Source: Blattamonas nauphoetae (taxonomy: Eukaryota > Preaxostyla > Oxymonadida). Taken from it: DNA of 64,000 nt. Both the position numbers and the translations under genes were made by a program. The stretch covers positions 124,001 through 188,000 of the forward strand of contig JARBJD010000031.1 in assembly GCA_033064195.1 (NCBI GenBank). The letters are read 5' to 3'. How positions within the stretch are numbered: position 1 is the stretch's first letter; each line of letters opens with the position of its first letter. The notes beneath the pieces were generated by a model that worked only from the letters and a program-made list of their open reading frames with translations, made no database searches and had not been told where the DNA came from. Shown here piece after piece: positions 54,529 through 64,000 of this stretch.

Positions 54529-57500
54529 ATGAGCCAAGGTGAGAGTTTTGGGGATCCTCTCACCCAATCTTTCAGCAGCTCAGTCCCGTCTGACGGTTAC
54601 TACTCAGATTCCGACACAGATGAAGTCTGTCCTCTCTTGCCATATAACAACCATTTTCCATTTCTTATCACAAATCTTTCCAGAACCCTGCCATGTATCC
54701 GATTCAAATTGGATTTTTCTCTCACTCTCTTCCCTCCTCTGGCTCCGAGTCCGGCCATCAATTCGCCACCTTTTCATCAATCAGCAACTCATCGGCATTC
54801 AATGAAATCCAACCACACGACTCAAACAATCAAGTTGTTTCACCTATACGTCCCATTGATCACTCAGGACAAGAACACACATCGTCATCCTTGGTCGAAC
54901 AAAAAATTCAAGTAAATGTCTCTACCTCAGCCAATCCGAGTGGATCTTCAACGCTCGCCACATCAGTCGCTGCCCCTCAGTACATATCACTGTCTCCACC
55001 AGAAACTACCATGGGAAGCCCCAATACCAACTTTTTCTCGTCTGGTTACACCACATCACCATCTTTCGCTGCTCACAGGGGACATTCGCTCGTCAGTATC
55101 TCCCCCTTCATGTCGCAGCACTTTGGAAATCCTGTTCCTCTTCCTGATCTGACAGGAGCATCACCTGCAGCCACTCCACAAACTGTTCTGTTTGTTTCAC
55201 CTCCGCGAACTCAAGACACATTCTCAAACATTTCACAATCACCCACCCCAGGTGCTCAGACTCCCAGACAGTATTTTTTACAGTATTCAGGGATTAGTTC
55301 AACGACTACAGGCACATCAGCTCCTCAACCATCACAGCCAATCCCCCGTCCTAATTCGATGAATCTGACAACGAAAACAGAGCATCCTCAGACTTCAGAA
55401 CAATTTCCTTCCCTTTCTTCAATTTTGTCACCACCAACAAATGGATTTCCTGAAGAAGAACAGAATCAGAACCAAATGTCTGTTCCAAAGCTGAATTCAA
55501 AGAGTAAGGCCTTTGTTCCTCGCTGGAAAATGTCAGGCTCATCATCAGAGACACCCGCAACAAGTACACCTCCCGTACCACTTCATCCGCCAACTGGAGC
55601 TCTCTTTTCAAAAGCTCCAACCTTTCGTCCGAAACAGGCGAAGATTCAGATTTCACCTCAAAATGCTCGAGCAAACCATCCAATTGATCTCACCCAGCCC
55701 TTGTTTGTCCACCCACAACAGCAATACCCGCCAATTGGCGTCCATTCATCCACTCTCGTCCCACCGTCACAAACCTCTCCAAGCTCACAAACCCAAAAAC
55801 AATTTTCCTCTCCAAAAAGCGGGAATGATGGAATTGGATCAACAGCCGCGACCATCCTCGAATACATCCGCAACGAAACGTCATTCTCACAATCGCAAAT
55901 CAACACTTTCCAGAGGCCCTTTGCTCCCAGCCACAACCAGAACAACCCCTACTTCCCCCGCGCAAGTGAGTCGTCGATCACACTCGTGTCGTGCTACGGC
56001 ACTTTCCTCGAACTGGCCGAAGATATGCTCGGAGCACGATTCCTCCAATCCCGCCTGGCAGAAGCGAGCGAGAGCGAAATCACGCAAGTTTTCATCGAGC
56101 TCACCACAGGAAAGAGGACGATCATCCAGCTGATGACCCACAGCTACGCCAACTACGTCGTCCAGAAGCTGTTTGAGGTCTGCTCGGACGAGCAAGTGCT
56201 TGTTCTGTTTGATGCCATCCGCGGGCACTTCTCAGCCCTTTCGTTTGACACGTTTGGGTGTCGAGTGATGCAGTGTGCCATTCCACGCATGCCGGAATCT
56301 GTCTGTTCCGAAATCTCGTCCGAGCTCTTCCACAACTGCCTCAAAGCCATCCACAACCAGAATTCCAACCATGTTCTTCAGAAGTCCATCGAGTTCTCGT
56401 CGCACGCCGCTCTCACTCTCGTTGCTGACGCCATCACTCAACACGGGATCCACGAGATCGCCACACATGCATACGGCTGCCGCGTGATCCAGCGACTCCT
56501 CGAATGCGACGATTCGGCCATGCTCGTCCGCTTGGGATCGATCCTCATTCCACACGTCCAGTCGCTCGTCCTCAACCAATACGGCAACTTTGTCGTGCAG
56601 CATCTCGTCCAGAATGCTCGAAACGAGCTTGTTACGTTCCCAGTGAAGTCAGGCAACGGCGGACCCAACTCAACTGACACGACGATCACCCTGAACCTCG
56701 CGGAAGCTGTGGTGAAGACGCTGCAGGGGACGTACTTCGCTCTCTCCGTGCACAAGTTCGGATCGAACGTGGTCGAGAAGTGTTTGGAGTATTCCTCAGA
56801 CAACTTCAAAATGCTGATCATCTCCGAAATTATGAACACGTCCCCGCAGGGCCTCGCACGCACACCGAAACCGAATGTTCTGACAGAGGCACTGTACTCA
56901 ACAAACACGGCACGAGGCCCTCTCTCCATCTCCCCCTCGATTGGCTCTTTCGTCAACCCCACCACTCCCTTCACAACCCACCCTCTCCTCTACCTCATGA
57001 TGGACCAGTTTGGGAACTACGTGTCACAGCGCATCTGCGACATCTCCCCCTTCCCCATCAAAGACGGTCTGATCTCCCAGCTCATCTGCGTCCTCCCCAT
57101 CCGCTCCCTCCGTGGAAGACGAGACTGGCTCCGAAAGCGAGACGACATGTGCAGAAGTAACCCGCAGTTCTCGCACATCCAGGACGACCAAATCGAAGTC
57201 CCTCCGAAGGACTTTGTGTCTGTGCGGATCGAGAAGATGCTCAAGTCCCTCGAACGCCCCGATCCTGTCCGCTTCCCAGAGCCCCCTCGGATCAAGCAAG
57301 GCAAAGACAGGGCCAGACGAGCCCTCGAAGATCGAAAGTGGATCGAGCAGATGAATTTGAGGAAGCAGATGGAAGTCTCTCTTCCCCAAGAACGACCCAA
57401 ACCGATGAACAACACCAACCTTTCCTCCCCTCCAACCAACGATGCCTTCTCCAATCCCACTCCTCGCCGAGTCTGGGGTGAGACCAACACGCACCAGTTC

Positions 57501-59063
57501 CAGATCGGAAACGGGGGCGAGTTGATTGAGAAGTCGATTGACGGAGCGATCACCATCCTCCCAAACTCCGCTTTCTTGAACAGCGCGGTTGAGAAGGAGG
57601 AACTCAGCGAGTCAGACGCTCGCCCAGGCAAACCTAAAAGTGTCGAACCAACAAAACGAGCGAAGCGAACGCGGACAGATCCTCATCGTCGTCTCAGACT
57701 CGATGGCGACGAGAGCAGCGAAGACGACCACCATCCACAACCAGCGAAGAGCCAGTCAAGCGCGACAACATCGACACATCCCCAAAGCCTGTCGAGCGAC
57801 GAGAGCCAGCACGCTCCGTCGGTCAAGTTCAGCCGGAAAAAGGTGTCACGCTCGAATTCCCGCTCAGCATCGCACTCGCAGTCGAACCGCACGACGCCTG
57901 TCTCCCCGTTCCTCGACGACACACTCATCACCGAGCGGTCCTCGCCTCCCAACCTCCCCAACCCGCAGTTTCCTCCGGCCACGTGGAATCCAACCGCCGC
58001 CGAGTTCCGCGCGGATTGGGAAGAGAAGTCGTCGATCTCGTCTGCCCATTTCTCGCACTCTGGCATCCCTGCCAGCTCAGACAACATGTCGGCCTTCTCA
58101 ACTCCAAACTCGTTCAGTCTCCCGCCGCCTCTTCCTGGCCAACATTCCACCTCAACGCCACTCGGAATCGTTCCCCATCTCTCGTCGTCTCTCTCCCCGC
58201 GCTCTGCCCTCTATCTGACCCAGACTCCCCCCAACCAATCCGAAAACGAGTCGCCGTTTCTGTCTGCTCCCTTCTCAGACATCATCCTCCCAACCACCAC
58301 TCGAGGGCTGGTTCGCTCGGCAAAAACCCAAAATAACACTCCTCTCAGCAATTCATTCAACTACGCCATCCCCTCCCATTCCACACGCACCACTCCCTCC
58401 TCCTCAGGACGCTCAGACACGGACAGGATGGACACATACCTCGCCCCGTCGCAGAGCGCATCTCACCAGCCGTTCGACTCCTTCCACGCACTCTCGTTCG
58501 AAGAAGACGACGACAAGAGCAAGCTGAGCGAGGTGAACTTCGACGACATCGGCTTCGAAGGCCCAAACAACCACCTCCCTCCCGACCTCCTCCCGCTCTC
58601 CCTCACCTCCTTCCACCAGTCCTCCCAATCAGACTCCTCCATGCCGCACATGGACTCCTTCCAGTTCTATCCCCCAAACACCATCCACTCCCAACACTCC
58701 AACCTCCACAGCTCTGCCCCGTACTCCTCCACACCCGATTCGCAACACTCCCTCTCCTTCAACTCCTACCAGTCCGGCCGCTCCATCCACGGCATGTCCA
58801 GCCACCTCGACTATCACAACACACAACCACACGTGCTCAGCAGCACACCGAGCAGCTCCATGGTTGCGTCGGCTGAGACACACACACACCAACTTGGATT
58901 CGTGATCTCCGGACACAGCCTCACTCCCTACCAATCCTTTGATTTTGAGTCGAATTCCATGCAGTTACCAGATCCTCGTCCTTTCTCATCACTCACATCG
59001 GTTGAGAAGAGTTATCCACAGAGCGATATCTGGAACCAGTTTTCTTCCACTCCTCCGCGATGA
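54529..59063 (+). CDS. PUM: Pumilio/PUF RNA-binding protein
   Basis: Two exons: 54529-54624 and 54684-59063 (59-bp intron, GTCTGT...TTCCAG); 1,491 aa. A ~440-residue Ser/Thr/Pro-rich N terminus precedes the PUF domain (~455-800). Base-contact triplets can be read in the repeats: MLGARFLQ (R1), YANYVVQ (R2), FGCRVMQ (R3), NSNHVLQ (R4), YGCRVIQ (R5), YGNFVVQ (R6), FGSNVVE (R7), FGNYVSQ (R8). This is the Pumilio code for 5'-UGUAUAUA-3'. R8 is separated from R7 by a ~55-residue insertion. A long disordered tail with SR-like and acidic patches follows (~870-1490). PUF proteins repress or localise target mRNAs, usually via the 3' UTR. The C-terminal tail is unusual, since in most Pumilios the PUF domain is near the end. 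Confidence 0.93.
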
Positions 59064-59208
59064 TTTCTTTCTTCGTTCGTTGTTCCTTTAATCTAGATCT
59101 TAATTGAGATTTTCACACTTCACCCTTTCTCAATTTTTATCAATCTGTCAAATTTACTATCTTTATCGTTTTCTTTTCTTCAATCATCAAGATCAAACTC
59201 CAAGAAAA

Positions 59209-62200
59209 ATGTCTCTCAGAAAAGCCCAGAAGAAGGCCGCAACTAAGAAAGAAAAGACACTTTGTGGGAGTATCTCCACAAAGACTCTTCATTTAAAGGA
59301 GCAAAGAGCATTTTCAACCAAAACTGGAATCGTTTCAAGTAAAAATCAGGATATTCCAGATCTCCTCAAAAAAATCGCTCATTACAATGCAAATATGCGA
59401 GCTGATGCACTTTCTCAGTTAACAGAGATTGTGGAATCTAACAAAGAGGATTCATCTTTTACAAATGTCACTCTTAATACACTTATCACTGCAGTAGTTG
59501 GATATCTCTATGATCCTGATGGTAATGTTCGACAGAGTACAGTAAGACTATTGGAGACAATCTTTTCACTCACCTCACTTCAAGACTCGTCTAAAACAAA
59601 ATACTCATTATCACTACGCCCTCATCTTCCACTTCTAAGAGCGTCGATCTTCACAGGGCTGAATAATCCGAAGCCTGGGATTGCATTTTCATCTCTTTCT
59701 CTTCTTCAATCATTACTTAAATCGAATTTGGATTTGATAGAAGAAGCACAAGATAGTACACAGGATATTTCACTCACAAACTCTCTCTCATCATTCACTA
59801 TCATTCCTCCTGTACCAATCCTTCCTACTCTATCTACCACCATGAAATTCACGAAAATGAACAATTTTTTTGAAACAACACCCATGTTAACCACATTCTC
59901 TTCATCTATGACCACACAAATCGATTCACATTCTTCATCTGCATCCACAAGTCTTCTTGTAAGTCTTGTCTCCCTCTTGTCACCTCCACTATCACTTGAA
60001 CTCAATCCAATCCCACCTGCCCAATCTCCATTTGCATCTGCACCAATTTTGGATCCTACGGAAGTGATTAACTACCTCTCCTCTGGATTCCTCTCTTTGA
60101 CGCTTTCACATCTTTCACATCTCCCACAGAAATCTAAACATGCACAAAAACAGACTCCATTTACTAAACCAATGGAAAGCCGTCAGAACACTCAGCGTAA
60201 CGACCAAAACAAAGGTCCGTCCTTCGAGGCGATCGTTGAGGTGAAGCACGGAATAATCAAAAGCATTTTGCACATTCTCCAACTTCGAAAAGAACCTCTT
60301 CACCCATATTTCGTTTTACGGCTGTCTCGGTTGTTCCTGACCCTCATCCAAGAAATCGACCCTTCCTCCTTCTTTGAATCCATCTCCATGGCACTCATTG
60401 CAAGCGAAGACATGGACGACGATAATGACGATCGGACCGGAAAATTCAAGCGAGGCGAAAGCCATTCCGAGAAGATGTTGGACATGGCAGGTCTCGGCAA
60501 AAGGGGGAAATACCTCGCCACTCTCACCGACGCCCTCCACCGCGTTCTCACCCCGCCTCTCTCCTCGTCCTTCAACGCCAGAGTGTCCTCACCATCCATC
60601 GACAGAGATTCTGTCCCGGTGCTGATTGTTGATCCACGATCGGTGAAGAGCCGGAAGAAGGAGATGCTCAACTCGTCCAGTTCGGATCTGATCGCGTTCG
60701 CTCAAGCTGTCGGCACGAAATGGGTTGACATTCTCTCGCAGACGCTCTTCACCACTTTCCCTGCTTCTGTTCGACTGTTCCCATCACTTCTGAAGAAAAG
60801 GAAGGAGAAGGGAGCCAATCCCATCTCCGTCCATTTCCAGTCACTCGCATCGACCCTCCTGACCATCGATGTCCACACTACTCTTATTTTTGGGCAGATG
60901 CTCCGGAACACAAGCACACACATTCCATGCACTGTGTGGCTCAGGCACGAAGAGACCCCACAACACCAAGTCAACATCTCTCCGCCTGTCCAAACACTCC
61001 TCTCGTCCACTCAGCCGTTCTTGATCAGCCTCCTCCAATCACTCCCCCAATCATCGGCTCATCTGCATCATCCCGCCCTCTCCCTCTTCTCTTCCTTTGT
61101 TGGGTTCCACACCTCTTTCTTTCAGACTGAAGCGTTGAATCAAATTATACAAGCGGTGGCTTCTCTGCTCACAACGATGACGCCATCGTCCACTCTGCAT
61201 TCGCTGATCATCAACGCCCTCATCTCCACTCTGACAACACAAACGCCACCTCTCCTTCCGTCACTCGCCTCCACTGAGATGCTCGACTCCGCTGTTGTAC
61301 CCTCTCAACTTCTTCCTCTCCAAACACTCCTCCACTCACTCATTCCGCAGGTCCTCTCGCACTCTCTCCCTCTCTTCATCTCTTCTCCCTCCTCTTCTTT
61401 CGTTCTTCCGTCTTTCATCTCGTCTGTCATCAACTACTGGCTCTCCCTCCTCCAAGAAGGTCGCACTCTCCACAACTCTGAGCTCCCACATGGAACTGTG
61501 CATTCCGACCAATCTCAAAACCACAATTCCACCAACCAAGAGAACGATGTTCGGGAGATCATGACAATCTTCACCTTGATCTGCGATCGGATGGTCCTCT
61601 TGAGAGCTGAGTCCACCCAAAGTTCTCGTCAGAATGAGAGCGGCATCGACTCCACACAATCTCGAGACACAACCATCGCGCCCTTCTTGGATCGTTTCTC
61701 TCTCGTCTCCTCGCGGCTCTTTGTTCTTCTCCGCCACAGCCTCAACCTCCTCCTCGCCTCTTCACGCGAATCGTTTGAACGCCTTTCGAAGGAATACTTT
61801 GGCTCAATCGCAGATTCGATCCTCGAGGCGTGTTCACCAGACATCAGACACACCGTTCGGAGTGCGAACCCATCAAACAAGAAACCAGCCCCAACTGACT
61901 CTCAGACTCTTTTCGTTCCCCTCTCCTCTCTCCTCCAACTTGTCCTGCACATCCAACAGAACAGCCAGCACAAGGCTCGGTTCTCTGGCGTGCCCACCAC
62001 TCTTCTTTCCAAAACTCTTTCTTCGCTCGCCTGCTCTGATTCCTTCGCAGGATTGGCACCTTCTCAGACTTATTCCTCGATTGCCTCGTTCGTGGGATCC
62101 ACAGCACGCCTCTTCTCTCAATCGTCAATCGCGCCATCGGACATTCTTCCGTTCTTCTCCCAATCTTTCATGCTTCCTAACCCAGCCCCGTTCCACTCCT

Positions 62201-62760
62201 CCGTCTTCCTCTTCGGATTCCATCGACCACAACCTTTTCTGGCCGAACTGATTGCATCCGTGAACATCCACGTCGTCCACAATGTCCAGGCTGACATTGA
62301 GTGTGCAGTCTTCATCCCGTCTTTGGTCAAAGTGTGTGTGGAGCGAGACTGGCTCTCAGCTCACTCCGCACAGCAACTCGAACCTGCTCTCGTCAAACAC
62401 CTCCGCGCACTCAGCGAGGAGGGCACAAAGCACGTGGATCCTGATTGGTACCCGTTCGTCCTCTCTCAACTTCAGTCGATCCAGGCTGGCATGTTCACCA
62501 ACCAGACCTCTCACCTCTCCGACACTGAACTGCAGACACACCTCCACACACAGGCTCACCTCTTCTGCTCAAATCTGCACCATGTTGTGTCTGACTTCTC
62601 TGCCATATCAGACATCCCATCAATCACGGAACAGATCTGGAAACAATGGTGGCCTCTCTGGGAGCATCTCACACAAGCGAAACGCACGAGTCTTGCCACT
62701 AATATACCATCGTGTCATTTCAGCTTTGTCCAGTTTCTTCAAAACTACTCTGCTGATTGA
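59209..62760 (+). CDS. IPI1: IPI1/TEX10-like 60S ribosome assembly factor
   Basis: Single-exon 1,183-aa protein. I chose ATG 59209 (MSLRKAQKKAATKKEK) because the basic N terminus fits Ipi1/TEX10; the open frame begins further upstream without an ATG. The family hallmark is near residues 25-75: STKTLHLKEQRAF, then NQDIPDLLKKIAHYNANMRA, followed by DALSQLTEIV. The remainder is HEAT-like helices (GYLYDPDGNVRQSTVRLLE, LLRASIFTGLNNPKPGIAFS). Ipi1/TEX10 is part of the Rix1 (PELP1-TEX10-WDR18) complex, which with the AAA ATPase Rea1/Midasin remodels pre-60S particles and supports ITS2 processing. The length is like animal TEX10 rather than the short yeast Ipi1. Confidence 0.85.
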   Translation: MSLRKAQKKAATKKEKTLCGSISTKTLHLKEQRAFSTKTGIVSSKNQDIPDLLKKIAHYNANMRADALSQLTEIVESNKEDSSFTNVTLNTLITAVVGYLYDPDGNVRQSTVRLLETIFSLTSLQDSSKTKYSLSLRPHLPLLRASIFTGLNNPKPGIAFSSLSLLQSLLKSNLDLIEEAQDSTQDISLTNSLSSFTIIPPVPILPTLSTTMKFTKMNNFFETTPMLTTFSSSMTTQIDSHSSSASTSLLVSLVSLLSPPLSLELNPIPPAQSPFASAPILDPTEVINYLSSGFLSLTLSHLSHLPQKSKHAQKQTPFTKPMESRQNTQRNDQNKGPSFEAIVEVKHGIIKSILHILQLRKEPLHPYFVLRLSRLFLTLIQEIDPSSFFESISMALIASEDMDDDNDDRTGKFKRGESHSEKMLDMAGLGKRGKYLATLTDALHRVLTPPLSSSFNARVSSPSIDRDSVPVLIVDPRSVKSRKKEMLNSSSSDLIAFAQAVGTKWVDILSQTLFTTFPASVRLFPSLLKKRKEKGANPISVHFQSLASTLLTIDVHTTLIFGQMLRNTSTHIPCTVWLRHEETPQHQVNISPPVQTLLSSTQPFLISLLQSLPQSSAHLHHPALSLFSSFVGFHTSFFQTEALNQIIQAVASLLTTMTPSSTLHSLIINALISTLTTQTPPLLPSLASTEMLDSAVVPSQLLPLQTLLHSLIPQVLSHSLPLFISSPSSSFVLPSFISSVINYWLSLLQEGRTLHNSELPHGTVHSDQSQNHNSTNQENDVREIMTIFTLICDRMVLLRAESTQSSRQNESGIDSTQSRDTTIAPFLDRFSLVSSRLFVLLRHSLNLLLASSRESFERLSKEYFGSIADSILEACSPDIRHTVRSANPSNKKPAPTDSQTLFVPLSSLLQLVLHIQQNSQHKARFSGVPTTLLSKTLSSLACSDSFAGLAPSQTYSSIASFVGSTARLFSQSSIAPSDILPFFSQSFMLPNPAPFHSSVFLFGFHRPQPFLAELIASVNIHVVHNVQADIECAVFIPSLVKVCVERDWLSAHSAQQLEPALVKHLRALSEEGTKHVDPDWYPFVLSQLQSIQAGMFTNQTSHLSDTELQTHLHTQAHLFCSNLHHVVSDFSAISDIPSITEQIWKQWWPLWEHLTQAKRTSLATNIPSCHFSFVQFLQNYSAD

Positions 62761-62852
62761 CAGCATATGATGGATTAATACATATGAAACATTTCACGAT
62801 GAATTTTGAATCGCCATTATTTTAACTCGTTCAGTCAACCCTTTCATGACAT

Positions 62853-64000
62853 ATGGATGACACGAATTCTCCCGAAACAATTTCTCCAATATTATACGCT
62901 GAGAGAGGAAAAGTTCCGAAGTCAAAGAGGATAATTCTGAGAATCAAGACAAACGAACAACAAGATGATTCCCCTTTTCCATGCTTGACTTTTCGATCCC
63001 AGTTCTCATTCTCATTTACCCCACTTGACCCGAACATTTTGTCACAATTTTCACCTACTTCGACATGTTGCAACTTCTGTCATTCAATCAAGGTATCAAA
63101 TCATTCTTTTCCTCATATCCAATTTAACAGCTTGAAATCATGCACGTACTCTTTGGATTAGCTTCATCCATGACTGTTGTTTCAGTGAATGAATTAATTG
63201 TTCAGGAACTTCCATCTTTCCCAACAATTTCTCTCATTGTCGAATCGATCTCTCCCAATCCATCATCCAATCGCCTTCACCTCTCTACATCCTTTTTGAT
63301 TACTCCTCTTGAAAAGGTGTCGGTAACTCCTTCCTCATCCATGGTAAAAAGCCAAGCATCTCTCTCTGCGCCGACGACAAAATCGAAAGGATTTTCTTTC
63401 ACTTCCATGTTTGAAGAGAAGCCGAATCCAAAATCCACACAAAAAGCCAAAAGTAAAACGAAAAAAGAACCGAATAATCTCCAATCTCCTGAAATATCCG
63501 AGCCCAGCGTTCCCTTCTTCAGGCCACAAACTCCTCTCATTCCAAATTGCCAGATAAATCCTGTTTCGGCCAAAGAGTTGTCGGACTATATCTCTCTTGC
63601 CCTCTTTTCCCGAACTGAATTGAAAAGAATGAACATTAAGCTCTTAAAGGGAGTGCTCCTCTCCGGTCCAGAAGGAATCGGAAAAACCCATCTTGTCCGT
63701 GCTGCAGCAAAGCACTTCCACCTCAACCTGATTGAAATCGACCCCAATGAAATTGGCCTCACAGATGCCGACCAAACGGATGAAATCTGCCTCTCCAGAC
63801 TCCATTCACTCCTGAAGCCAGCGTCAACCTCAAACAAGACCCCAACACCAACCCTCCTCTTCTTCAGAAGCATCGACAGTTTCTGTCCATCCCCCAACCA
63901 ATCGTCTTTTTCGGTTTATTCTTCCACAGCCGTCCACATCAATCCAGTCACACAGAAAGCATCGCAGACCATCCTCGCCTTCCTCGACGGCGTCCAACGC
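62853..64000 (+). CDS. AAA+ ATPase, type II-like, N-terminal part (runs off the window)
   Basis: Exon 1 62853-63092 (ATG 62853) is joined through a 38-bp intron (GTATCA...AACAG) to an exon open from 63131 to the window end. The first ~210 residues are an N-terminal region with a charged linker (KPNPKSTQKAKSKTKKEPN). The AAA module starts at LKGVLLSGPEGIGKTHLVRA, a Walker A (GxxGxGKT). The Walker B place reads TPTLLFFRSIDSFCPSPNQ, without the DE pair, so this first ring looks unable to hydrolyse ATP. A degenerate D1 with an active D2 is known from PEX6/PEX1-like ATPases and some Cdc48 relatives. The second ring lies outside the window, so the exact family is open. Confidence 0.75.

Overview
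The window is nuclear DNA of a gene-dense protist. It has protein genes with very short GT-AG introns, two tRNA-Lys genes, DNA transposons and several segmental duplications. The best guess is an anaerobic flagellate of the oxymonad/Preaxostyla type (Blattamonas- or Monocercomonoides-like). This is inferred from a giant beta-helix receptor with a cytoplasmic kinase-like domain, a pseudokinase-SPRY protein, and helical-repeat families that I associate from memory with oxymonads. TGA and TAA both end genes and no frame needs read-through, so the code is the standard one, unlike oxymonads that read UAA/UAG as Gln.

Layout. 1-13.7 kb: the end of a GH31 glucosidase (+), a BIRC6-like E2 (-), a giant LRRC45-like LRR/coiled-coil protein (+, 6 exons), ARPC1 of the Arp2/3 complex (+, 3 exons), a pseudokinase-coiled coil-SPRY protein (+, 7 exons) and a helical-repeat family member (-). 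13.7-21.1 kb: a small unknown gene, then a ~2,100-codon beta-helix membrane protein with a degenerate kinase domain whose reading frame breaks or is spliced near its end. 21.1-31.8 kb: a rearranged accessory stretch with two inverted HEAT/coiled-coil paralogues, a PH-domain gene cut at its 5' end, a frameshifted family remnant, a pogo-like transposase fragment and TIR elements bounded by TA. 31.8-37.1 kb: a GYF-domain protein (+) and a rhodanese/dual-specificity phosphatase (-). 37.2-43.6 kb: an 843-bp inverted repeat whose arms each carry tRNA-Lys(CUU) and the last exon of the ankyrin gene. One arm is split by a 2.9-kb hAT-like element with an 8-bp target duplication, and a 291-bp foldback and an ML-domain (NPC2-like) gene lie between the arms. 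43.3-64 kb: a core block holding a 2,836-aa ankyrin/PH protein (-), AMPK beta (-), a coiled-coil protein (+), a Pumilio protein (+), IPI1/TEX10 (+) and the start of an AAA+ ATPase (+).

The genes do not form one pathway. They are mostly housekeeping or signalling genes: actin nucleation, ubiquitin transfer, energy sensing, mRNA control and 60S assembly. The exon models given here were found by eye, and most were checked by whether the joined exons stay in frame and restore a recognisable protein family.
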